From NCBI GenBank assembly GCA_905182995.1, contig CAJJDP010000058.1:212932-276931 (forward strand): a stretch of DNA of 64,000 bases. The letters are read 5' to 3'. Below the pieces are notes generated by a model. The model worked only from the letters and a program-made list of their open reading frames with translations. It ran no database searches and was not told the origin of the DNA. The DNA is from Paramecium octaurelia. Taxonomy: Eukaryota; Ciliophora; Oligohymenophorea; Peniculida; Parameciidae. A program made the position numbers and the translations under genes. This document shows positions 51,767 through 64,000 of this stretch, piece after piece. The stretch's first letter is position 1, and every line of letters starts with the position of its first letter.

Positions 51767-52093
51767 ATGCTTAAACTGAATACTATTGTTAAATTAACGA
51801 CAATCAAAATCTTTAGTACAAATAATAACAAGAAAGGGCATCCCAATCGAGAAAATAAATATAAAATCTTTAAGCAATTCCAAATATTTCGGGAAGGATA
51901 CTTAAAATTAAGAATATCTATTCTATTTGGCCTAGTTAATTTTACCCTTATAGCTACTGTCGATAGAACAGTAAAGGAAGTGGAAAAAATAAATGTGGTT
52001 AAAAAAATATTTAGTAGTACATTGGAAACAAATCTATCAGGAATTGGATTTCATTTATTAGCTATTTAATTATAAAATAAGTTCTCAAAATGA
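51767..52093 (+). CDS. Small basic protein, possibly mitochondrial membrane
   Basis: A 108-residue single-exon frame, MLKLNTIVKLTTIKIFSTNN onwards. The first ~25 residues are basic and amphipathic, as in a mitochondrial presequence. One hydrophobic segment (ISILFGLVNFTLIATV) follows. The TAA after LLAI is read as Gln and the TGA at 52091-52093 ends it. Its ATG is 49 nt from the divergent ATG of the neighbour, leaving a compact shared promoter. No family recognised. Confidence 0.5.
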
Positions 52094-55026
52094 ATGATAT
52101 TTATTATTTATATTAAGACATATTATCTTTTTGTTTGATATTCTAGTTATATTTATTATTCATTTGATTTTAGCTGGTCTACGTCAAAACTAGTTTTATT
52201 AAAGAACAGTTTAATTCAAACTTTTGTTCCTAATACTTTTAGTAATTGATTGATTATTTTCATAATATTTTATAAACTGAAGATGCTCTCTTAAAAATCA
52301 TTAAAAGCAAAGTTAGACCAATCCATTATATGTGTATCTAATTTTCTAGATAATCATAGGTTAAATATAAATCTCTCATTACTTCAGAATAAAAATAGTA
52401 TGAAATTCCTTCTTACTTAAATTCTAAATGTAAAATAAAAATTCGGCAGACAAAACTCAGCCTTCCAAAATTATTTACGATAGTGCCTTCTTTGCCCTCA
52501 TTAAAATCGATTTCAAATAAGCATTAATGTAGTCATAGTAGGATACCTTTCATTGATAATTCATAAAAACCTCATGAAAGATTGCCATCAATTGTAAATG
52601 ATACATACTTTTTGAGAACAAGTTAAGGTGGTTACTTTGAAACCCTTTTAACTCAAAATAAGCAAAAAAAACAATGATGGTTCTATTAATTTATTAAGTT
52701 ACTATATGAACATATTATTTTTTAATTTATCAATATATTTATAATAAGTTCATATATAAATTTAATATTTTATATTTGAATATCTTAGCAATAAGATCTT
52801 TAATAAATGAAATTGATGTATAAATAATATTTCTTATGAATATTTGATAATAATATAAATAAAAAACTTATTTTAGTATTTTTCTTCAAATCTAATCTGA
52901 AGATAGTCTGAAGCTTCTTCTTTAACAGAGTTCAGAATCAAGATTGAGAGATAGAATCTTTTATGATTGAGGAGTTCCAACATTTTCTATTGACAGCAAT
53001 GAATTTCGTTGTTGATTTTAAAATTTATCAACAAGAATTAGTTGATTAATTCCAAGAGAATCTAAATATGTGATTATCGATTATTCAACCTCACTCTTAA
53101 CTGGAAGCCATCCCTGAATCAATTAATCACTTTTTTATGAGCTTTCCGATTATTTTTACAAGGAAGGGGATTGCATCAATAATATATTTTAATTATATAT
53201 TTGGATAATAAATCAATTAAGTCATCCCTTATTTATATAAACTTAATGTATCAAATAATTATTTGCAATTCCTCCATTAAAATTCATTTTTTCAGATTCA
53301 TTGTTTATTTCAACTTCAATCAATTAAAAAATAGTTGAATTAAAATTCCATTGAACTTTTCCAATTATAAATTATTACAAGTTTACTAGTAATCGCATGA
53401 TTGTCTGATGCATAGTGATTTTAATCCAAATACTATATACAAATAATCATGGAAAAATCATATTCCCGCCTTTTAAAAAACTTACTAAAACTTTTGTTTT
53501 TTAATTTTATTAACGCTTAAAACTTGAAAGTAAGTCTTTTCAATTATATTATCTATTAAAATTCTCCTAAAATTAACATGTATATTTAGAAATAGGTTAA
53601 TTGTAATAAATGACTTATTTTTAAACTTTATTAGATAAGATTCTCAATGTATTAACTTTAGTATATATTAGGGAATCTAAAAATAATCATACTTTTGTTT
53701 TATATCCCAATAATTTGAATATATTGTTTGAGAAGAATTCTATATATAAAAAGGCAGAAACTATTCAGGTAAATTTAACTCTAATCATTTTTGGTAAGTA
53801 TGCAATTACCCAGATGGTAGAACTAATTAATTAAATATTTATATATTGGAATAACAATATTACAATGTTTGTACTAATTAAACTAAGTTCTTAATCATCA
53901 CAAAATTCAACCTATGCAATAATAGTCTTAGATTTTAGCAGGAACTATTCATATTATATCAAGATAACTGAATTTATTCTAGAAATTAAGAAAATGTCTA
54001 ACTTGTCCTAAGTTGTAAATCTTTGAAATAATTACACACTTTTCTATTATATAGACTTATATAATTGATTAAATTTAAAGAGGATATGTTTACCAGCAAT
54101 ATGAATCGTGTTTATTGTAAAAAATCTATTTGTTATTTATTTAAAATAATTTATTTTATTGCTTTTAGAATTTATTTAAATATTGTATTTATATTTTTAG
54201 GATTAACCAATTTTTTATTATACATGATAACTTAATGGTTAATCTAAAAGAAATAAAAATTATAAGCATCACATAACTATATTATAAATTAATTTTTAGG
54301 TAGTTTAGGGTCTTAAATTAGGGCACCTATTCTTTTATTCATTAAAGTTCAATCATCTAATTCATTTTATTCAATTAAAACTTAGGATTAAATTACTATT
54401 TTAATTAACAATTTTGCAACAAATTATATGTATCATAAATAGACTTTATTTTATTGCCTATTTTTGAATGTTTACCATGAAAATGAATAATACCTCAAGA
54501 AATAAGAATATTATAAAACCCTTTTTTAGATATTTTAACTATTATAACCTAATCATTCCATTATTACAATTTATGGCTTGTTAATATCTTACTTCAATTA
54601 ATAATTTTGTAAATTTATAACTGAAGTTCTTTAGTTTATAGTTCATATAGAACGAAGCAACCGTCTTTATTCTATCAAAAAATGCCCCTATAAAATTTAA
54701 GCTTAATTGTTTCTTGATGACAGTTTTGTCTTATACTTCTAAATGTCCATTTGATATTAGTATTTACAATGATTAAAGTGGAATATAGTTTGTCATATAC
54801 TCTCTCTTTAATTACAAATTTCTTTAAAAAATAATTATAAATCACATTCAAGGTATAATATTTAATTATATTGTTACTTCTGAAAATTACTTTGTTACGC
54901 ATTTTGTATTTTTATTTCAATGCCTTAAATTTAGAATGATGCAATAGCCATATAAAAAAGGGCTTTTTAAAATTTGATTGGTTTTATACGTTAAATTTTA
55001 TTATTATTTTTATTAATAACTTCTGT
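52094..55026. other. Long AT-rich stretch with no clear gene
   Basis: Nearly 3 kb, unusual given 16-160 nt spacing elsewhere. A minus-strand frame at 52270-52520 contains EIDFNEGKEGTIVNNFGRL, and another at 54675-54902 encodes a 75-residue basic peptide. Neither has a recognisable family, intron support or flanking context. The stretch may hold decayed genes or a short non-coding RNA that I cannot identify. Confidence 0.4.
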
Positions 55027-56130
55027 ATGCCAAAAGTAAAGCAACTCTATGGACTTTCCCAAATTAGTGCCATAAGCAAATCACCAAAGAATAATACTAA
55101 TAGATTAAATGGTTCTCAAACTTAGCCTGCAAGTAACAGGATGAATTTGCAATACGATGCAGAATGTGAAAGAAAAGATTGTATGATGATTAAATGGAAT
55201 GGAATACAAATGTAACATTAACTCTAACTTCTTCAAAAAGAATTGGATAAATATAAATCACTTTATGTGAAGGAAAGGAAAAAAATAGCAGATACATATA
55301 AGGAAATAGAAGAAATAATGAATGCTATCACAAAAAAGGAGAAGGAGCTAAAGAAAAAGGAGACTTAATTAGCAGAACTGGAATAATAATTGTAATCTTA
55401 AAATTAATAAAATGATTCTCTAAGTTAATCTTTAAAAGTCTTGAATAAATAACTAACAGAAAGGGAGTCTCAATTACAATAACAGGAAAATAATTTGAAT
55501 ATACAAACCAAGAATTAGAATGCGTTAATAGATGATTTAAATAATCTAAAAAGCAATTTAGAATCATCAGTTAAGTTTTTGGAATAAAAGGAATCGCAAT
55601 TATTTGCAAATCTATAAGACTTGAATTAACAAGAATAAGATACCATGAAAAGGGTGGATCACATTAATTAATTTCTGAAGAATTCTAATGATCATTAATC
55701 ATTAATGCAATCAATAGAATAACTGTTTAGAGAGAAAACGAAAAGTATCGAAAATGTCAAGGAATCAGTATTATAGAGATAGGAAGAACTCCAATATTAT
55801 GAATAATAATTGTAATTAAGAAGTGTGTGTGCCTCTGCTAATGAAGCAGCCTTTATGAAAAGAGTCGCCCAAACGGAAAGAATGAATTAGAAGACTCCTA
55901 CTTAAGAGTCGAATAAAAAAGGAGTAATGAGATTTACTAATAGTAATAACCATAATGGCTATTCAAACTAGAACACTAATACGATATTTGACAATTAATT
56001 GTATTCTACATTATGCAGTCGAGAAAATAGTCCTATTTCGAATAAAGAATCATTTAAATTAATAAAGAAACCCTATCTATAGCACTAGATGCCAATGACC
56101 GAAATCAATAATTTTGATATAAAAATTTGA
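55027..56130 (+). CDS. Long coiled-coil protein, unknown function
   Basis: A single exon of 367 residues starting MPKVKQLYGLSQISAISKSP. Residues ~60-270 form uninterrupted Glu/Lys/Gln heptads, with many Gln coded by TAA/TAG. The C-terminal ~100 residues are Asn/Ser-rich and probably disordered. No catalytic motif. Such proteins are common in the ciliate cortex and cilia; that is context only. Confidence 0.75.
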
Positions 56131-56381
56131 CACTAATATTAAGTATTACACAAAATGAGCTATAATTTTAAAATAATTTTCTTCATTCCGATTTTTAATA
56201 ATAATAATATTCACCTTTTGTAATCTGTGAAATATAAATTCATCTAATATTAGATTGTTACAAGAATTAGATTGATTTGACAATACTTTTTTGATTGTAT
56301 ACTAAAATGAATTTCAAAATTACAATTTAATAATAAGTACATATAAGTCATAATAATAAAATAATTATTTATAATTTATTG

Positions 56382-58955
56382 ATGGGAAGGGCAGAAAAAT
56401 TTAGATGTTTGGACAACACTAATGTTAAAAATTTGCTGATCTTTTTTAATAGTTCGATAATCTTTGCATAAATTATAGAAAATCTAGTAATTAGCAGAGG
56501 ACCATTTATAATGACTTGTTTGATTTTTGTGTTGGTAATGATAATTTATCAAGCATTATCATTTTATTTTAGAGCAATGAGTATATAGCTTATAATATAC
56601 TCATAATATTTTATGCTCACACTGTTTTCGGTCGAATTGTAAATTGACACTTACTTTTTAATTTTCTAATAATTATCAATATTCGACACTGTGTTTTTCA
56701 ATAGAAATGAAAAAAAAAAAATAGTGTAAAATATATTATTTTTCGGTGCAATAGTTATCAATACATATGTATTCCTTAGAGTTGGATTTCATAATTTATA
56801 TTTTACTGATTTAATAAAAGCACTATGCCAATCAATCCTACTGAAATTATTGCTGTATCACTTCAGATAGGAACATAATGAAAAATGTGATTCATTAAAG
56901 GAAATATAAAAACTAAACAATTAAGAATTGGAACCATCAGTTCGAAAAATTATCAACGTGGAATGTGAACTCTAAGATTCTTCAAGGCTTTTTAAGACTT
57001 TCGATGTCGTACCTGAAGGAATAATAATACTCGAAAAGAATGGGAAGGAGGATTTCACCATCAAATATTCAAATGCAGCAGCCCAATATCTAGTTGATGC
57101 TGATGATCATGATCAAATGTTGTCTGAGCTTCTGGATCTTAAGAGTGTTTCACAAAAGTAGAAGAGTGAAGAACATCTCTATAAATATTCATTCAGCATT
57201 TAATCTTAGCAAAGTGTGAAAAGAAATAGTTTTAAAATAATTCCAAAATAATAACCATATATTCGGTCAGCCTTCAAATTATCTTAATAATTCATCCTAG
57301 AGAATCAATCTAGCTCATAGAAATAGGAATTTCAATTTCCTCCTGTTCAAATTATATTTCAGGGTGCTCAAACAAAAACAGAAAATGTCAATCTTCCCAA
57401 TTCTCCTTCAATTCATTATGCCACTCAACATAAAAAATCTTTAGACGAGATAGATTCTTTCCATTATCTTTTAACCTAAATTTGGATTTAATTGCATACT
57501 TTAGTTAAAGAAAAAGTATTGAATTACTAAAATTAACCTCTCTATTATATTCATGAAAGTAATCCCTTTGTAACCAATATTACAAAGTACCAGAAAAAAC
57601 AGTGCTTGGATCTTAAAGTCTATAGTGCAATTCATTACAACAAACCATTGTTGGTTATCATTCTCAGAGATGTTAATCATAAGGATCATATTAAAGTATT
57701 AAAGGACTACAATTCATAAAAATCTAAGACTCTTTCATTTGTCAGTCATGAATTTAGAACTCCCTTAACATGCATTATACAAATGCTTGAAGAAGTTATT
57801 GAAAATAGAAACAACTTAAATTTGAGTGAATAATAACTTATACAATCAGCCCTAGATAACTCTAAATACATACTCAATCTCTCAAATGATTTATTAGATT
57901 TGGCATAAATCAGGGCTGGTAAATTTAAAATTCGAAATGCTATCTTTGATTTGAGATCTCTCCTTAAAGAATGTCTTAAAATGTTCGAGATACAAGCTAT
58001 GAAAAAGAATATTTAGTTGAATTACTATTATGATATGTCCTTGCCTACAGAAATCTGGAGTGATTTAAATAGAATAAGACAAATTACAGTCAATTTAATT
58101 GGAAATGCACTGAAATTCACTTTGGAAGGTTCCATTACTCTGAGAGCCTATCAAGATGGTGTCAACGAAATTTGCATAGAAGTTAAAGACACAGGAGTGG
58201 GCATGAGGGAAGAGGATTAACCAAAATTATTCAAAGCATTTGCTAAAATTGAAAATAAGGAGGCTAGTCAAATGAATGCTTAAGGTGTTGGATTAGGGTT
58301 ATTGATAAGCAATTCGATTGCTACTTAATTGAATTCTGAGTAAAGAGGTTTAGGATTTAGATCGGCCTATTAAGAAGGTACCACATTTTGCTTTTTGGTT
58401 ACAAACAATAAATCATCGTATATAGATGAAATAGAAAATTATGAAGATTCGAGAAAAGATATTGACTATGATTTAGAGACAAAATTGAATGATTTTAGAA
58501 GATAATCGTAAAATGAAAAGAAGTTTATACTTCAAAAAAACTATTGTGCTTGTCCTTAAATTTTGTTGGTCGAAGATAACCAATTTAATGTCGATTCGTT
58601 TTTACTCAAATTTCATAGAACCTTTAAATCCCTAGTCAAAATAGATTACACAATCACTGGATAATTGGCTGAATAGAAAGTGCAATAAAGATTTTTAAAA
58701 TAATAACACATTTGTCATCCATACAAACTCATCTTTATGGATGTCGAGTTGCCAATCTAAAATGGAATTGTGACATCTAAAAACATCAAGAGTTACTACA
58801 GAGCAATGAACACCACAGTTACAATTGTTGGCTGCAGCGGATATGCCGAAGAAAAAGAAAAAAAAGAATGCTTACAATATATGGATGATTACATTGTCAA
58901 ACCAGTTCCTAAATAAGAATTAGAAAGGATATTGACTACTTACTTTTTTAAATGA
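56382..58955 (+). CDS. Membrane hybrid histidine kinase with receiver domain
   Basis: A single exon of 857 residues without introns. The N-terminal ~170 residues hold about five membrane segments. A PAS-like region follows (~215-270, FDVVPEGIIILEKNG) and then a long linker. The HisKA H-box is LSFVSHEFRTPLT, with phospho-acceptor His ~456. The HATPase_c motifs are all present: N-box VNLIGNALKFT, G1 DTGVGM and G2 GVGLGLLIS. The receiver has VEDN, MDVELP with acceptor Asp ~787, and YIVKPVP with Lys ~840. All residues needed for His-to-Asp phosphotransfer are intact. The start is the ATG that precedes the first membrane segment. Stimulus and downstream HPt partner are unknown. Confidence 0.9.
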
Positions 58956-59402
58956 CTTTTTGTATTATATTATAATTATATATCTATTCATATTTATGTA
59001 TAACACATATCAATAATATCATTAAAAATATAATTAAGTAAGTAAAGAAAATCTAAGAAATAAAACATATTTGCATTTTCAATCCAAAATTAGATTTATA
59101 AAGAGGAATATTGAAAAATGTATTAATAGATGACTTTAATATATTAAACTAAATTATATGAAATTTTTTAGCATCTAATATAATTAGATAGAAGATGATG
59201 AAGATTGAAAAGATAGACATTAATAGTCTCTAAATATAATTGACTTGATTATTTCAATTTATATTTTCAAATATTTCAATCTGTTAATTTTTTTAATTTT
59301 TAATATCTCAAAATACAATAAATTTAGTAAAATTAATATTTATTAAAATAACATATGAATAATCAAAGGTAGAAACATTATTGTATTTATATCAATATTT
59401 AA
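58956..59402. other. Convergent intergenic region, nothing recognised
   Basis: About 450 AT-rich bases between the 3' ends of the kinase gene and the TmcB-like gene. No frame or repeat noted. Confidence 0.4.
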
Positions 59403-61423
59403 TCATAAATAATTCATAATTTTCATTAAAATTTGATGAATCCCTTTTTTCTATACTATTTTTGGATCTAGTAAGATTAAGACAAACTTAATTTAATGAA
59501 TCTATAGATATTGATAAATGACCCAAAAAACTGAGAAGATAAAATATAATAGTAAAATGCTAAAATTTAATAAGTATTTACATAATTCCAGTTAAGTTAA
59601 AATATTCTGCCATAGCCTCAATAAAAAGATCACTTAAGTAAATGCTTTCGTTGATAAAGTAACTAAAACAAGTGAAAAAACATGATTAAATATCCTGGGC
59701 ATATTAAACAAAGAAATTCTGGTGAATCTATGAATTAATAAATTGGACATTATTCTTTGAATATTTCAAAGTCTGCCTTTCTGTGTTAAATTCTTATTAA
59801 ACCATTTTTTTGTAGTTTTAAACTACTCCTCCTATTCCATCTTAAGTAATAGTAAGATACGAGTCACTAAGTTTGTATGGCAACTTTATCTAAGTTGTAT
59901 TACAGAAAACTAGAAACCTTTAAAAACTCAAACACAAATCCTTTCTAAAAGCATTTAATATCAGGGTCTTCATAGTGTCGTTAAAATAATCTGATACGAC
60001 CAAATCATCAAGAATTGTGTTAAATAAATTAGTTGAATTGTCAGCATACATCAAATATTATTCTATGGTTTCAGTTTAATTTATTAATTAATAGGGATTA
60101 GATGGAATTAAATGTTCTGTTTTGATTAATTCTCCCAATAAGATTGAACTATCAAATAGCTTCTTGAATTTTATATAATTCATAGTCATTAATAAGGAAT
60201 GTTTATAATTATCATAATAGAAAGCTCTATAATAGTAAGCTCCAATCATCTACATGCCATAGCAAATTATAAAAATTATTGGTATCAATAAGCGAAATTT
60301 CGATATAAATTTAATATTTTATAATCTTTAGATTGTATGATTATTTTTATTTTATTGAGAATTTTCATTCAATATTGAATCATTATTAATCAAATTTGTA
60401 ATTGATTTTTATGAATAATTTGTGAATGAATGAAATATTTTTGTTTACTGTATTTGAGTTTTAATAGAATTGATCTCTATTAAGGATAATAAGGTGAATA
60501 TTTGATTTTTTAATTTGACTTATTTACGTATAGAATATATTAGTGCTACTGTGAATGTATTTGCACAACATATCTAAATAATCTCAATCAAGTAAAAATT
60601 AGTTTGGGAGAACTCCACTTTTTGTTTAAGATATTCAATTTCATCATTTATAACAACATCATGGAATTTGAAAATAGTCATAATATTCTATCTAATGAAT
60701 CCATTAGCTTTAAATATAGAATAATCATGAGTTGAGACATTTGTATAATTAGTATTTTTTTACACTCTTACCATTTTCTCTCTAGTTATAGAATAGAATG
60801 AATAAAAGTCCATTTTAGTTACAATTTTACTATTGTTTTTGTCATATTCGATAACATCTACCATTTCCATCCCTAATTCCCTGCTCCTCTAACTCAAATT
60901 TAATGTGTAATTAACGTGGATACCTTTCCATAAAGTAAATGCATAATTTAATTTCTATTGCCTTTAGAATTCAATATATTATGAGAGATTATATAAACCA
61001 CTCTCTACGCAATATCTATTCCATTATAAAAGAAAAGACCCTGCGTATGAGAAAGTTAAAGCCTAAGGATTAATCAAAAAATTAATTGAAGATTAATATG
61101 ATTTGATTTCATTAAAACCAGATTATTTGTTTACAAAAATAGTACAAGCTACATAGATAGTGAGAAAAATCATCAGCATTAATTGTAACTTTAAATTTCT
61201 TGATATCTCCCTTTTCTCTACTATTTGTTCAATTAGAGACATATTGATTTTATTATCTAAAGTACTATGTATTTTGATTGTTTTTGCTTCTAATTTTAAA
61301 CTCCTATCCTAACTTTCCAAATGATATTCTAAATCTGAAAAATGTAGTATAAAATAATTGCAACAAGGAGTACCCAATTCAACATAATCTAATTCAAATT
61401 TATGAGATGATATATTTTATTCT
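59403..61423 (-). CDS. TmcB-like membrane protein, C-terminal part (interrupted by gap)
   Basis: The minus-strand frame, with intron 59560-59581, ends in a hydrophobic segment (IIILLLYFIFSVFWVIY) and a short basic tail. Upstream come three more membrane segments, such as LKLQLMLMIFLTIYVACTIF and FRLLIPIIFIICYGMQMIGA, separated by large extracellular loops. The arrangement mirrors the C-terminal half of the TmcB-like gene at 16697-23206. It is the same gene as 61425-64000; the piece 60060-61423 is given twice in the assembly. Confidence 0.65.
60060..61423. repeat. Direct repeat copy 1 next to gap at 61424
   Basis: 1,364 bases repeated at 61425-62788 with an offset of 1,365 and no difference noticed. 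It ends exactly at the N, as expected for unmerged contig overlap. Confidence 0.85.
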
Positions 61424-61424
61424 N
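61424..61424. other. Single-N assembly gap
   Basis: One N between TATTTTATTCT and ATTCTATGG, which are the two ends of the same 1,364-bp repeat. Confidence 0.9.
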
Positions 61425-62788
61425 ATTCTATGGTTTCAGTTTAATTTATTAATTAATAGGGATTAGATGGAATTAAATGTTCTGTTTTGATTAATTCTCC
61501 CAATAAGATTGAACTATCAAATAGCTTCTTGAATTTTATATAATTCATAGTCATTAATAAGGAATGTTTATAATTATCATAATAGAAAGCTCTATAATAG
61601 TAAGCTCCAATCATCTACATGCCATAGCAAATTATAAAAATTATTGGTATCAATAAGCGAAATTTCGATATAAATTTAATATTTTATAATCTTTAGATTG
61701 TATGATTATTTTTATTTTATTGAGAATTTTCATTCAATATTGAATCATTATTAATCAAATTTGTAATTGATTTTTATGAATAATTTGTGAATGAATGAAA
61801 TATTTTTGTTTACTGTATTTGAGTTTTAATAGAATTGATCTCTATTAAGGATAATAAGGTGAATATTTGATTTTTTAATTTGACTTATTTACGTATAGAA
61901 TATATTAGTGCTACTGTGAATGTATTTGCACAACATATCTAAATAATCTCAATCAAGTAAAAATTAGTTTGGGAGAACTCCACTTTTTGTTTAAGATATT
62001 CAATTTCATCATTTATAACAACATCATGGAATTTGAAAATAGTCATAATATTCTATCTAATGAATCCATTAGCTTTAAATATAGAATAATCATGAGTTGA
62101 GACATTTGTATAATTAGTATTTTTTTACACTCTTACCATTTTCTCTCTAGTTATAGAATAGAATGAATAAAAGTCCATTTTAGTTACAATTTTACTATTG
62201 TTTTTGTCATATTCGATAACATCTACCATTTCCATCCCTAATTCCCTGCTCCTCTAACTCAAATTTAATGTGTAATTAACGTGGATACCTTTCCATAAAG
62301 TAAATGCATAATTTAATTTCTATTGCCTTTAGAATTCAATATATTATGAGAGATTATATAAACCACTCTCTACGCAATATCTATTCCATTATAAAAGAAA
62401 AGACCCTGCGTATGAGAAAGTTAAAGCCTAAGGATTAATCAAAAAATTAATTGAAGATTAATATGATTTGATTTCATTAAAACCAGATTATTTGTTTACA
62501 AAAATAGTACAAGCTACATAGATAGTGAGAAAAATCATCAGCATTAATTGTAACTTTAAATTTCTTGATATCTCCCTTTTCTCTACTATTTGTTCAATTA
62601 GAGACATATTGATTTTATTATCTAAAGTACTATGTATTTTGATTGTTTTTGCTTCTAATTTTAAACTCCTATCCTAACTTTCCAAATGATATTCTAAATC
62701 TGAAAAATGTAGTATAAAATAATTGCAACAAGGAGTACCCAATTCAACATAATCTAATTCAAATTTATGAGATGATATATTTTATTCT
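61425..62788. repeat. Direct repeat copy 2 next to gap at 61424
   Basis: Second copy of 60060-61423. Here it runs on without a break into the upstream part of the TmcB-like gene. Confidence 0.85.
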
Positions 62789-64000
62789 TAACCCAGCTAT
62801 TGTTGAATTTATTCAAACTGCATCGAAAATTTAGGGTTTAACAGTTTTATTGTTTTGTCCTTTTAATTTTCATGACAATTAGAAGATGAATTATATTTAA
62901 TTTAGGTAAGAGATTCAATATTAAAATTTATCTTCTATTGTAAACAATCATTATGATTTATATTTTTTGGAAATGTCGATTAAAATTCGAGTTAATTATA
63001 TTACTGAGATGAGGTAAGTTGAAGAACTTAATATTCGATCTCAGGAACATAAAATTATATCATTGCTTTTTCTAAAAATGTTTAGATTGATATATCTTAG
63101 GTATAGTATTCATCAAGATTTTATAATTCATTGTAGAGTAATTCTGAAATTCCCAAAATCTTGCCATATTAATCAAACAATAGAACATTATTTTTATCTT
63201 CAATCTCTATTATATTATTAATTATTAAATCATTATCTAAGATTTCATGATGAAATGTAATTCTACACGAAATAATATAATTATTTTTCAATAAATAGGT
63301 CCTTAATTAATATTTGTCTACAAATTCATTTTCTACATATCTATTCAATTATTATTGATAATATCCTCTTAAGAATTATGGAAACAAATCCAAAATGCTA
63401 TCTAAATATTAATCTTGAAAAAAATCAGCTAAGTATTTCATTTTTGAATTCAAAATAGTCCATTTCTTTTATAAATAACTAACTTTAATCAGAAAGATCT
63501 AATCTAAGATAGAATACATATCTTATTACTTTTTAGCAGCTTAAGATTGAGATTTCGATCCCATCTTGGTAATTCTCTAGCTTTCTACCCAATTTGAAAT
63601 GCCTAAAATAAGATTTTTCATATACTTTCTAATAGTCACCATAAAAGACGAAATAGTATTTTTAAATAGTTTATACTGTGTTGAGATCAGTTATATTCGA
63701 ATTTTAAAGAGTTTGTGCTCTTATGTTAATGCTAGCTTATAAATCCTTTTTTAATTGCTACATAGTCTTGCAAAATTTCACACACTATTCTCTAATAATC
63801 TTACAATATTATTATTCATTAATAGTGAGTTTAATCAGTGCTTAATAAAAATTTAATTTTGCAATATTGGCTTATTCTAAAATTAAAAAGTTAGATTCTT
63901 ATTCTTCAAAAATTCGAATTATTTATGAGTTATCTTATAGTTATTTTTTCGATTTTGAAAAACATTCTTATTAAATTAAATAAATATTTGCTTTTACGAA
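61425..64000 (-). CDS. TmcB-like membrane protein with PAS-like domain, central part, 5' end beyond window
   Basis: The frame is open from the window edge, with one short intron near 63525 (19 or 31 nt, both plausible). The PAS-like signature VLLFDQYGKILGIS at about 63160-63200 parallels YLIFDEWGRILGVS of the first TmcB-like gene. A helical region rich in Gln and Lys precedes it (LEQANIAKLNFYQALIKL). The N-terminal membrane segments expected for the family would lie past 64000. The stretch 61425-62788 duplicates the neighbour across the gap, so the true protein contains it once. Confidence 0.65.

Noticed and set aside
52270-52520. Minus-strand frame with EIDFNEGKEGTIVNNFGRL
   Set aside because: No start codon in good context, no intron support and no recognised family; kept only as part of the desert finding.
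54675-54902. 75-codon minus-strand ORF
   Set aside because: Basic, AT-driven composition and isolated position; length is within chance for a code with a single stop codon.

Overview
The window reads as ciliate macronuclear DNA of the Paramecium type. Long reading frames are crossed by many in-frame TAA and TAG codons sitting where glutamine fits, and TGA is the only usable stop. Genes are cut by tiny GT...AG introns (19-33 nt here), base composition is strongly AT-rich, and neighbouring genes are often only 16-30 nt apart. Coding regions below were read with TAA/TAG = Gln and with introns removed by hand. For most genes the exon total is a multiple of three.

Layout. 1-9.6 kb: a signal-peptide-peptidase-like membrane protein with altered catalytic motifs, an SCP/FCP (NIF) phosphatase, a 1.3-kb unassigned stretch, a coiled-coil protein, and a GTPase joined to an HSP20/alpha-crystallin domain. 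9.6-23.2 kb: a four-domain cation channel, a HEAT-like protein, and a giant TmcB/PAS-type membrane protein. 23.2-29.2 kb and 40.9-46.0 kb: the two arms of a large inverted duplication. Each arm carries a secreted H-type-lectin-like gene, and the right arm also carries a decayed piece of the TmcB gene. Between the arms (29.5-40.6 kb): DNA polymerase delta small subunit, an SSX2IP/ADIP-like coiled-coil protein, a second four-domain channel and a RAP-domain protein. 46.8-52.1 kb: a CNG/KCNH-type potassium channel with a CCHC zinc knuckle, an unknown coiled-coil protein and a small divergent gene. 52.1-55.0 kb: an unusually empty AT-rich stretch. 55.0-64 kb: a coiled-coil protein, an intact hybrid histidine kinase, and a second TmcB-like gene running off the right edge.

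Assembly. Three single-N gaps (26333, 43179, 61424) are each flanked by a direct repeat of about 1.24-1.36 kb that abuts the N on both sides. This looks like unmerged contig overlaps, so gene copies beside the Ns should not be counted as biological duplicates without checking. The pair at 43179 is not identical and may hold a third lectin allele or paralog.

Themes. The window is rich in membrane excitability and signalling genes: two four-domain channels with different pore rings (E/D/E/Q and D/D/D/D), a CNBD potassium channel, a hybrid histidine kinase and two TmcB-like sensors. No transposon, virus-like element, tRNA, rRNA or CRISPR array was recognised. Family assignments come from motif recognition by eye, not from searches.
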